A DNA stretch of 64,000 nt, from positions 18,677,572-18,741,571 of the forward strand of contig CM044879.1 in assembly GCA_024500155.1 (NCBI GenBank), written 5' to 3'. The notes below the pieces were generated by a model. That model made no database searches. It had not been told where the DNA came from and worked only from the letters and a program-made list of their open reading frames with translations. The translations under genes and the position numbers were made by a program. Position 1 is the stretch's first letter. Each line of letters begins with the position of its first letter. Positions 36,301 to 46,558 of the stretch are shown in pieces. This DNA comes from Chenopodium formosanum. Its lineage: Eukaryota; Streptophyta; Magnoliopsida; Caryophyllales; Amaranthaceae.

Positions 36301-38274
36301 GGTTCCAAACGTCATTATATGACCCTAAGATGTATCCCCTAGGCCACGTAACCTCAAAATTCCTCAAAAAACGTGAATTATGCCTTCAATTTTGGAATTT
36401 TTTGACCTTTTTTCGCTTTAAAATAAAAATTGCCGACATGTTTACCATGGTTCCTAATACCCTGCGGGAGTCCAATTGAGTGGGTGGAAACATCCAATAT
36501 GCCTTTAAACAGTCAATTAACCCGTTCCAAACTTGCACCGATAACGTGACCTCAAGCCTACCACGGACATTTATGGCACCATATAAGGGTCATATATGGT
36601 TCCAAACGTCATTATATGACCCTAAGATGTATCCCCTAGGGTCTCAAGACTTTTCTCCATCGGGCCCCGTAAACTCAAAATTCCTCAAAAAGCGTGGCTT
36701 ATAGCCTTCAATTTTGGAATATTTTGACTTTTTTTCGCCCGGAAATAAAAATTACCGAGATGTTTACCATGGTTCATAATACATTCTGGGAGTCCCATTG
36801 AATGGGTGGAACTGTCCAATATGCCTTTAAACAGTCAATTTACCCGTTCCAAACTTGCACCGATATCGTGACCTCAAGCCTACCACGGACATTTATGGAA
36901 ACATATAAGGGTCATATATAGTTCCAAACATCATTATATGACCCAAAGATGTATCCCCTGGGGTCTCAAGACTTTTCGCCACCGGGCCCCGTAAACTCAA
37001 AATTCCTCAAAAAAGCGTGGATTATAGCCTTCAATTTTGGAATTTTATGACCTTTTTCCGCTCGAAATTAAAAATTACCGACATGTTTACCATGGTTCCT
37101 AAAAACCTCCGGGAGTCCAATTGAGTGATTGGAACCATCCAATATGCCTTTAAACAATCAATTTACCCGTTCCAAACTTAAATCGATATCGTGACCTCAA
37201 GCCTACCACGGACATTTATGGCAACATATAAGGGTCATATATGGTTCCAAACGTCATTATATGACCCTAAGATGTATCCCCAAGGGTCTCAAGACTTTTC
37301 GCCACCAAGCCCTGTAACCTCAAATTTCCTCAAAAAGCGTGGATTATCTTCAATTTTGGAATTTTTTGACCTTCTTTCGCCCGGAAATAAAAATTGGCGA
37401 GATGTTTAACATGGATTCTAATACCTTACGGGAGTCCAATTGAGTGGGGTGAACTATACAATATGCCTTTAAACAGTCAATTTACCCGTTCCAAACTTGC
37501 AGCGATATCGTGACCTCAAGCCTACCAAGGACATTTATGGCTACTTATAAGGGTCATATATGGTTCCAAACGTCATTATATGACCCTAAGATGTATCCCC
37601 TAGGGTCTCAAGACCTTTCTCCACCAGGCCCCGTAACCTCAAAATTCCTCAAAAAACGTGAATTATACCTGCAATTTTGAAATTTTTTTACCTTTTTTTG
37701 CTCTAAAATAAAAATTACCGACATGTTTACAATGGTTCCTAATACCCTCCGGGAGTCCAATTGAGTGGGAGGAAACATCTAGTATGCCTTTAAACAGTCA
37801 ATTTACCCGTTCCAAACTTACACCGATATCGTGACCTCAAGCCTACCACGGACATTTATGGCAACATATAAGGGTCATATATGGTTCCAAATGTCATTAT
37901 ATGACCCTAATATGTATCCCCCAGGGTCTCAAGACATTTCTTCACCGGTCCCGTAAACGCGAAATTCCTCAAAAAGCGTGGATTATAGCCTTCAATTTTG
38001 GAACTTTTTAACCTTTTTTCGCCCGGAAATAAAAATTGCCGAGATGTTTACCATGATTCTTAATACCCTCCGGGAGTCCAATTGAGTGGGTGGAACCATC
38101 CAATATGCCTTTAAACAATCAATTTACCCGTTCCAAACTTGCACTGATATCGTGTCCTCAAGCCTACTACGGATATTTATGGCAACATATAAGGATCATA
38201 TATGGTTCCAAACGTCATTATATGACCCTAAGATGTATCCCCTAGGGTCTCAAGACTTTTCGCCACCGGGCCCC
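27373..38274. repeat. Satellite array segment A3 (about 34 monomers)
   Basis: Same ~321/322-bp monomer, starting AGCCCGTAACC after the LTR and ending GGGCCCC before the next LTR. Monomer starts (GTGGGTGGAA) at 28784, 29105, 30395, 30716, 31360, 31681, 32003, 32324 and onward show the 321/322 alternation. The right part is organised as a higher-order repeat (31681-36479). A monomer at 36183-36479 is 24 bp short, with the loss between CCCTAG and CCACGTAACC. Frames of 74 or 106 codons recur because the monomer is open in one frame; they show no protein similarity that I recognise. Confidence 0.96.
31681..36479. repeat. Higher-order repeat HOR1: tetramer of ~1286 bp
   Basis: A monomer type marked by CCAATATCCC starts at 31681, 32967, 34253 and 35217. 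A type marked by GTGGCTGGA starts at 32003, 33289, 34575 and 35539. The spacings are 1286, 1286 and 964, i.e. four, four and three monomers. Equivalent members share further private changes (for example ATTTACGGC in the first type, AAGACGTATCCTCTAGG in the second), so members one unit apart are more alike than neighbours. Confidence 0.85.
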
Positions 38275-39544
38275 TGTAGGGAATATTTCAAGCATTATGA
38301 CCCCAAACTTGAACCGCACTGTGATCATACACTTAAGTATGGTGGCATTCCAAAGGGAGGAAAAAAAAAAGCAAAAGAGTCGCCAACAAGTTTAAGGAAC
38401 TTTTAAACCCAAAAGACAATCCTAAAGGACCATCAACTCCATAAGGTCTTGAACCAAATAGGGTTCGTGGATGAGGGTACGAATCCAATCTACAACAGAA
38501 AGGACCCGCCCTATAAAATAGGCCTCTACTTTGTTCTGCTCGTATTCATGCGCGCTTTTTGAATAACATACAAACATTATATTAAACCTAACCTGTTTAT
38601 CTATTTTGGTTGAATATTAATGCACAAATAAGACTATTAATGGCGATCACTTGAATTAAAATCACAGTAGCCTAAACCAAATTATTAATTATCTTATTTA
38701 GCGTGATTTCAAGTACAAATTCCCTTTAGCAATCATAAAAGGTGTGATCAAGCAATAACAATAAAATATATCAAGAAACATTATAATAAACAATAAGCAT
38801 AATCATAACAATCATGATCAGGTATAGTAAAGCTTGAAAATAATAGCAAGATCCTAGGCATGATACTAACAAGATTAATAACAAACCCTAGCATGTCACT
38901 AAACAATAAAGATCAAAGCTTTAAACTAACGTGGTACTAACATGCTGTCACAATATTAGAAAAGAGTAAAGGCACCCTAAACATGACATTAGAAAACATA
39001 AAATAACATCCAAACATCCTAACACCCTAATAATAATAATAATGATATTAAAGTAATAATAATTTTATTCCAAAAAAAAAGTTCATTAAAAAATAACTGT
39101 TAAATCTAATAATATTAGAATTAAAAGGAACCTTCTAGAAACTTCTAGAAAGTTATAATTAATCCTAATAATTTTAGGAATAATAATTAACATTGGGCCC
39201 TCCTCTAGATCATTGGGCCGCAGGTAACCGGGCCAAGTTTAGTATTTTGGCCATAACTTCTCAATATTCATCGGAATTGGGCTTATAATATTTCGTTGGA
39301 ATGGTCTCTTCGAGCCCTATCCAACTACACTATTATTGGACCTCAATAATGGACCAAACTAAACTGGTTTGGCTAATTCTAAATAAATAGAGTTATTTTC
39401 GAAAACAGAGAGAAGAGAAGTTTAAAATAAAACTAAACCGCAACACTTGACTTTCAAACACTTTCACCTCATTCGATTATGGTTCGACGTAAAAGGAATT
39501 CATCACTGGATTTGGTTTTGGGGAGACACAAATGGGTGTCTGTA
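38275..39544 (-). repeat. 3' LTR with internal deletion (group A)
   Basis: It is 1270 bp, against 2159 bp for the copy at 7411. The outer parts match; the middle, including the TATA box and GTCGC cluster, is missing, with the join near 39020-39060 in an AATAAT-rich stretch. The inner terminus reads TGTA instead of TACA on the plus strand, so the terminal bases have mutated. Confidence 0.85.
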
Positions 39545-39560
39545 GAAGCCCCCACTTTGA
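39545..39560 (-). other. Polypurine tract (PPT)
   Basis: On the minus strand TCAAAGTGGGGGCTTC abuts the LTR, as in the other copies. Confidence 0.83.
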
Positions 39561-40645
39561 CTGAGTTTGGAGAAACTTATGTTTTGAAAACGAAAGTCAA
39601 AGTATCGATAGGGACGGAGAATGATTCAAAACGTTTTGCGATTACAAATCATTCTTATAACGCCGATACCTGCAAACTAATCATTAGTCAAACAGATAAG
39701 ATAGTTAAGAAACGCATATCTTGCACCATAGAGCACACGTCTCTGAAAGTAACCATTTTGTTGCTGCTTGTGATAACCTCCACAGTGTCTCGTGAACGCC
39801 ATCATTGAAGGTAACCATGCGTCGTCATCTTCAATACTTTTGGTGACAATCCTCCACAGTATTTCGGAAACATCATCGAAAATAACTTTATATCGTCATC
39901 TCCAGGGTTGGGGCCGTATGTCGCCACGGCAGTGCATCGCCGCTATAGACAATCTCTTCTTTACCTTGACGGACCGTCGAAGGTGACCTTATTTCGCCAT
40001 CTTCAAAACTTGTGACATTACCTCGCCACGGCTGTATTTCTCCACTAGACAACTCCTCTCTATGTTGGGATATCGCTAAAGAATCATTTTGTGTATTTAA
40101 TATATCGTTATTTTTTGTTCCAATGCTTCGGTGCTTCTACTTTAGTGAACCATTATATTGGTGCCTTGTTATCGAACCATTATTTCGCTGCCTTGTTATG
40201 AGCCAATACTTAGGCGCTTTAAGCTAAGTGAGACGATCTTTCATCAGGTCGATCAGTTAATGCAATTGCAATCGAGCTGACATCATGCCAATTTTGCATA
40301 AAGGGGCCAACTAGCATACCAAGGAACCCAAACTGCTAAAATAGGTCTACAAAGTCATAATGTGGGGCCCAGCATCTTGTCGCCGCTCCAGCGCTAGCCA
40401 GAGACAGATGTCTCCATTAATAGCGTCTGTCGCGACGCGACAGGTTCTGTCGCCTCGCGACTATCTTGTCGTTTGGCGACAGAATCGGGGTTTTAAAACC
40501 CGTCTTCTTCTTCATTTCGCTGCTGCTCTGCTTCATTCATTCTCGCAAAAACAACTTCAAAACTCTCGTTCTTGCTCGTTTCTTAGCCGAATTCGCTCAA
40601 ACTTGTTGCAAATCGAAGCTTTTCTCATCTATTTTCCCAATCTAT
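39561..40645 (+). promoter_or_regulatory. Upstream region and 5' leader of the antisense PMD gene
   Basis: Non-coding sequence collinear with 1021-2470. A GTCGC/GCGAC cluster (40376-40492) is followed by TTTTAAAACCC, CTTCTTCTTCA and a pyrimidine-rich leader typical of plant 5' UTRs. No clear TATA box was found. The exact transcription start is not visible. Confidence 0.45.
40376..40492. repeat. GTCGC/GCGAC cluster upstream of PMD gene
   Basis: Includes CTGTCGCGACGCGACAG, GTCGCCTCGCGAC and GTCGTTTGGCGAC. Confidence 0.68.
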
Positions 40646-41112
40646 GTAAGTTTTGCTCAAACTTTACTCGGTTTTTGATGACTTGAATGTTTTTGTTCGC
40701 GAATTTTCGAAAAATTAGAAAATGTTTTTGCTTAATTTGCTTGTTTGTTGAATTTTATGCCTTGAATTTGTTTAATTATGCTTGTATATTGCCCTGGGAG
40801 TATTTTTAGACTTGTTTGACCTCAATTTGGTGAAGAAACGAACAATTCACCATTGTTGGACCTCTTAAGGTCGTGAAGAACAATGTGACTCGTTCTTCGC
40901 ATTTTTACTGCTTTTCCTTGTACAATTTGTCACAATATTCATCATATGTTTGCAAGAAATTGTTTGTTTGCTTGAAAAATGCTTACATGCTTAGTTCAAT
41001 TTTTGCTCTGTTTTAGTACTACGTACTCTGTTTTGCGAACATAGTATCATGCGGCTTAGGCGAACCTTAGATACTGTAGATCCTTAAAATTAATTACTTT
41101 TATATACTTTAG
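40646..41112 (+). other. Predicted 5'-UTR intron of the PMD gene
   Basis: Donor GTAAGTTTTG at 40646 and acceptor ACTTTTATATACTTTAG ending at 41112, one base before ATG 41114. The 467-bp interval is T-rich, as plant introns are. The prediction comes from sequence signals only. Confidence 0.5.
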
Positions 41113-41113
41113 C

Positions 41114-41936
41114 ATGGCTAGACGACGTGGTTCTGGCTCTCGATCGAGAGACTCGCGCTGAGAGGACGAGCCTACTAGCGAGGGCGAGGACGTTCCTTCT
41201 ACTTCCAGGTTGGGTCTCACGCCTGATTGGGACAAGCGCACCCTGTTTCATGCACCAGTTCACCACCTGTTGGAGCGAGTCCGACGTGGTCTTGTAGGTG
41301 GGAGGACCCGTACCCATGGCTCGGGTAACTCCACCATCGGTTCTCTCTACGACACCTTCATCAGTCGTGATGAGGGTCTGCGTCGTCTTTGGGAGTCATG
41401 TGGGTTGACTCCTCTTCTTCTGGCCACCCGGGCTATGTTTTCATACGACGGAGGTAACCTCGTCGTTCGATCTTTGGTGGAGTTCTTTTGGGACACCACC
41501 AACACTTTCCACTTTCGTTGGGGTGAGATGACGGTCACTCCAGCCGACTTCAGCCTCATCACGGGGTTAGTGTTCCAGTCTACTCCTCTGCCGTTTGACA
41601 CCGACATCACTGTCGACTTGCCGGAGGTTCAAGAGTTGTTGGGGTCAATTGCTGTTCGGGCCCAAGCTGAGGCTCAGTCGGGACAGATGAGTTCCCGATG
41701 CATTCGTCGCTGCACATTGGCTGCAGCTTTTGAGGATGATGCCACCACCCGAGAGAACCGGGTGCGCATCTTTGTGCTGATCTTACTGTTAGTGACGTTT
41801 TCCCCTGATCGACGTAGTAGAGTACTTCTTTACTACCTGTCCGCCGTTCGCGACCTTTACCTGGTCGGGACATACGACTGGGCCAACATGGCCTAAGCGG
41901 ACTTTCTACTGGGCCTGCGGCGTTCTTGTCGTCACA
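41114..41936 (+). pseudogene. Plant mobile domain (PMD/MAIN-like) protein, broken and 3'-truncated
   Basis: The frame starts at ATG 41114 with a short R/S-rich N-terminus, meets TGA at 41159-41161 (codon 16), and continues in the same frame to TAA at 41894-41896. The same frame goes on as ADFLLGLRRSCRH until the satellite junction at 41936. The middle part has hallmarks of the PMD family: LTPLL, ALVEFFW-like (SLVEFFWDTTNTFHF), GEMTVTPADFSLITGL, a variable region and LRDL-like (VRDLYLVGTYDWANMA). PMD proteins such as Arabidopsis MAIN and MAIL1 act in heterochromatin silencing, and many relatives are carried by transposons. Here the gene lies antisense inside a Tat element between the lost pol and the PPT, so it is a retrotransposon-borne copy rather than a host gene. 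Confidence 0.82.
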
Positions 41937-42150
41937 GGGTCATATATGGTTCCAAACGTCATTATATGACACTAAGATGTAACCCTTAGGGTCTCAAGAC
42001 CTTTCTCCACCGAGCCCCGTAACCTCAAAATTCCTCAAAAAACGTGAATTATACCTTCAGTTTTGGAATTTATTGATCTTTTTTCGCTCTAAAATAAAAA
42101 TTGCCAACATGTTTACCATGGTTCCTAATACCCTCCGGGAGTCCAATTGA

Positions 42151-45100
42151 GTGGGTGGAAACATCCATTATGCCTTTAAACAGTCAATTTACCCGTTCCG
42201 AACTTGCACCGATATCGTGACCTCAAGCCTACCACGGACATTTATGGCAACATATAAGGGTCATATATGGTTCCAAACGTCATTATATGACCCTAAGATG
42301 TATCCCCTACGGTCTGAAGACTTTTCTCCATCGGGTCCCGTAAACTCAAAATTCCTCTAAAAGCGTGGCTTATAGCCTTCAATTTTGGAATATTTTGATT
42401 TTTCTTCGCCCGGAAATAAAAATTTCTGAGATGTTTACCATGGTTTCTAATACCTTCCGGGAGTCCAATTGGGTGGGTGGAACCATCCAATATGCCTTTA
42501 AACAGTCAATTTACCCGTTCCAAACTTGCACCGATATCGTGACCTCAAGCCTACCACGGACATTTATGGCAACATATAAGGGTTATAAATGGTTCCAAAC
42601 GTCATTATATGACCCTAAGATGTATCCCCTAGGGTCTCAAGACTTTTCGCCACCGGGCCCCGTAACCTCAAAAATCCTCAAAAAGCGTGGATTATAGCCT
42701 TCAATTTTGGATTATTTTGACTTTTTTTCCCCCGGAAATAAAAATTGTCGAGATGTTTACCATGGTTCCTAATACCCTCCGGGAGTCCAATTGAGTGGGT
42801 GGAACCATCCAATATGCCTTTAAACAGTCAATTTACCCGTTCCAAACTTGCACCGATATCGTGACCTCAAGCCTACCACGGACATTTATGGCAACATATA
42901 AGGGTTATAAATGGTTCCAAACGTCATTATATGACCCTAAGATGTATCCCCTAGGGTCTCAAGACTTTTCTCCATCGGGTCCCGTAAACTCAAAATTCTT
43001 CTAAAAGCGTGGCTTATAGCCTTCAATTTTGGGATATTTTGATTTTTCTTCGCCCGGAAATAAAAATTGCCAAGATGTTTACCATGGTTCCTAATACCCT
43101 CTGGGAGTCCAATTGAGTGGTTGGAACCATCCTATATGCCTTTAAACAGTCAATTATCCGTTCCAAACTTGCACCGATATCGTGACCTCAAGCCTACCAC
43201 GGACAATTATGGCAACATATAAGGGTTATAAATGGTTCCAAACGTCATTATATGACCCTATGATGTATCCCCTAGGGTCTCAAGACTTTTCGCCACCGAG
43301 CACTGTAACCTCAAAATTCCTCAAAAAGCGTGGATTACAGCCTTCAATTTTGGAATTTTTTGACCTTTTTTCGCTCTAAAATAAAAATTTCCGACATGTT
43401 TACCATGGTTCCTAATACCCTCCGGCAGTCCAATTGAGTGGGTGGAAACATCCAATATGCCTTTAAACAGTCAATTTACCCGTTCTGAACTTGCACCGAT
43501 ATCGTGACCTCAAGCCTACCACGGACATTTATGGCAACATATAAGGGTCATATATGGTTCCAAACGTCATTATATGACCCTAAGATGTATCCCCTAGGGT
43601 CTCAAGACTTTTCTCCACCGGGTCCCGTAAACTAAAAATTCCTCTAAAAGCGTAGCTTATAGCCTTCAATTTTGGAATATTTTGATTTTTCTTCGCCCGG
43701 AAATAATAATTTCCGAGATGTTTACCATGGTTTCTAATACCTTCCGGGAGTCCAATTGGGTGGGTAGAACCATCCAATATGCCTTTAAACAGTCAATTTA
43801 CCCGTTCCAAACTTGCACCGATATTGTGACCTCAAGCCTAACACAGACATTTATGGCAACATATAAGGGTCATATATGGTTCCAAACGTCATTATATGAC
43901 CCTATGATGTATCCCTCAAGGTCTCAAGACTTTTCGCCACAGAGCCCTGTAACCTCAAAATTCCACAAAAAGCGTGGATTTTAGCCTTTAATTTTGGATT
44001 TTTTTGACCTTTTTTCGCTCGAAAATTAAAATTGCCGACATGTTTACCATGGTTCCTAATACCCCCAGGGAGTACAATTATGTGGGTGGAACCATCCAAT
44101 ATGCCTTTAAACAGTCAATTTACCCGTTCCAAACTTGCACCGATATCGTGACCTCAAGCCTACCACGGACATTTATGGCAACATATAAGGATTATAAATG
44201 GTTCCAAACGTCATTATATGACCCTAAGATGTATCCCCTAGGGTCTCAAGACTTTTCGCCACCGAGCACTGTAACCTCAAAATTCCTCAAAAAGCGTGGA
44301 TTATAGCCTTCAATTTTGGAATTTTTTGACCTTTTTTCGCACAGAAATAAAAATTACCGAGATGTTTACCATGGTTTCTAATACCTTACGGGTGTCTAAT
44401 TGAGTGGGTGGAACCATCCAATATGCCTTTAAACAATCAATTTACCTGTTCCAAACTTGCACCGATATCGTGACCTCAAGCCTACCACATACATTTATGG
44501 CAACATATAAGGGTCATATATGGTTTCAAACGTCATTATATGACCCTAAGATGTATCCCCTAGGGTCTCAAGACTTTTCGCCACCGGGCCCCGTAACCTC
44601 AAAAATCCTCAAAAAGCGTGGATTATAGCCTTCAATTTTGGAATATTTTGACTTTTTTTCGCCCGGAAATAAAAATTGCCGAGATGTTTACCATGGTTCC
44701 TAATACCCTCCGGGAGTCCAATTGAGTGGGTGGAAACATCCAATATGCCTTTAAACAATCAATTTACCCGTTCCGAACTTGCACCGATATCGTGACCTCA
44801 AGCCTACCACGGACATTTATGTCAACATAGAAGGGTCATATATGGTTCCAAACGTCATTATATGACCCTAAGATGTATCCCCTAGGGTCTCAAGACTTTT
44901 CTCCATCGGGTCCCGTAAACTCAAAATTCCTCTAAAAGCGTGGCTTATAGCCTTCAATTTTGGAATATTTTGATTTTTCTTCGCCCGGAAATAAAAATTT
45001 CCGAGTTGTTTACCATGGTTTCTAATACCTTCCGGGAGTCCAATTGGGTGGGTGGAACCATCCAATATGCCTTTAAACAGTCAATTTACCCGTTCAAAAC

Positions 45101-45600
45101 TTGCACCGATAATGTGACCTCAAGCCTAACACGGACATTTATGGCAACATATAAGGGTCATATATGGTTCCAAACGTCATTATATGACCCTAAGATATAT
45201 CCCCCAGGGTCTCAAGATTTTTCGCCACCGAGCCCTGTAACCTCAAAATTCCTCAAAAAGCGTGGATTATAGCCTTCAATTTTGGATTATTTTGACCTTT
45301 TTTCGCTCTAAAATAAAAATTTCCGACATGTTTACCATGGTTCATAATACCCTCCGAGAGTCCAATTGAGTGGGTGGAAACATCCAATATGCCTTTAAAC
45401 AGTCAATTTACCCGTTCCGAACTGGCACCGATAATGTGACCTCAAGCCTAACACGGACTTTTATGGCAACATATAAGGGTCATATATGGTTCCAAACGCC
45501 ATTATATGACCCTAAGATGTATCCCCTAGGGTCTCAAGACTTTTCGCCACCGGGCCCCGTAACCTCAAAAATCCTCAAAAAGCGTGGATTATAGCCTTCA
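42151..45600. repeat. Higher-order repeat HOR3: tetramer of ~1287 bp
   Basis: The private variant AATTGGGTGGGT (normally AATTGAGTGGGT) recurs at 42467, 43754 and 45042, spacings 1287 and 1288. These monomers also share CATCGGGTCCCGTAAACT-type sequence before them. The start and end of the ordered part are approximate. Confidence 0.75.
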
Positions 45601-46558
45601 ATTTTTGTATTTTTTGACCTTTTTTCGCCCGAAAATAAAAATTGCCGAGATGTTTACCATGGTTCCTAATACCCTCTGGGAGTCCAATTGAGTGGTTGAA
45701 ACATCCTATATGCATTTAAACAGTCAATTTACCCGTTCCAAACTTGCACCGATATCGTGACCTCAACCCTACCACGGACATTTATGGCAACATATAAGGG
45801 TCATAAATGGTTCCAATCGTCATTATATGACCCTAAGATGTATCCCCTAGGGTCTCAAGACTTTTCGCCACCGAGCCCTGTAACCTCAAAATTCCTCTAA
45901 AAGCGTGGATTATAGCCTTCAATTTTGGAATTTTATGACCTTTTTTCGCTCGGAAATAAAAATTTTCGAGATGTTTACCATGGTTCCTAATACCCCTCTG
46001 GGAGTCCAATTTAGTGGGTGGAACCATCCAATATGCCTTAAAACAGTCAATTTACCCGTTCCAAACTTGCACCGATATCTTGACCTCAAGCCTACCACGG
46101 ACATTTATGGCAACATATAAGGGTCATATATGGTTCCAAACTTAATTATATGACCTTAAGATGTATCCCCTAGGGTCTCAAGACTTTTCGACACCAGGCC
46201 CCGTAACCTCAAAATTCCTCTAAAAGCGTGGATTATAGCCTTCAATTTTGGAATTTTTTGACCTTTTTACGCTCATAAATAAAAATTGCCGAGATGTTAA
46301 CCATGGTTCCTAATACCCTTCGGGAGTGTAATTGAGTGGGAGGAACCATCCGATATGCCTTTAAACAGTCAATTTACCCGTTCAAACTTGCACTGATATC
46401 GTGACCTCAAGCCTACCACGAACATTTATGGCAACATCTAGGGGTCATACATGGATCCAAACATCATTATATGACCCTAAGATGTATCCCCTAGGGTCTC
46501 GAGACTTTTCGTCACCAGGCCCCGTAACCTCAAAAAGCGTGCTTTATAGCGTTCAATT

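Larger units (their letters stand above)
38275..41936 (-). mobile_element. Truncated Tat-type element carrying an antisense PMD gene (group A)
   Basis: This is the 3' end of a minus-strand element: 3' LTR (39544-38275), PPT (39560-39545) and about 2.4 kb of internal sequence containing a plant mobile domain gene on the opposite strand. It starts at the usual satellite position (GGGCCCC before TGTAGGG). At 41936 it breaks off inside the PMD coding sequence and joins mid-monomer satellite sequence, not an LTR end. Gag, pol, PBS and 5' LTR are gone. Extra antisense ORFs downstream of pol are known for several Tat lineages, so the placement fits. Confidence 0.85.

Noticed and set aside
40360..40686. 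108-codon gene upstream of PMD
   Set aside because: The region reads as 5' UTR with GTCGC hairpins and a splice donor at 40646; the frame has no domain and is not kept in the left element.
41114..41936. Host MAIN-like gene at its native locus
   Set aside because: It is flanked by the PPT and LTR of a Tat element and its upstream region is duplicated in another element without PMD, so it is part of the transposon.
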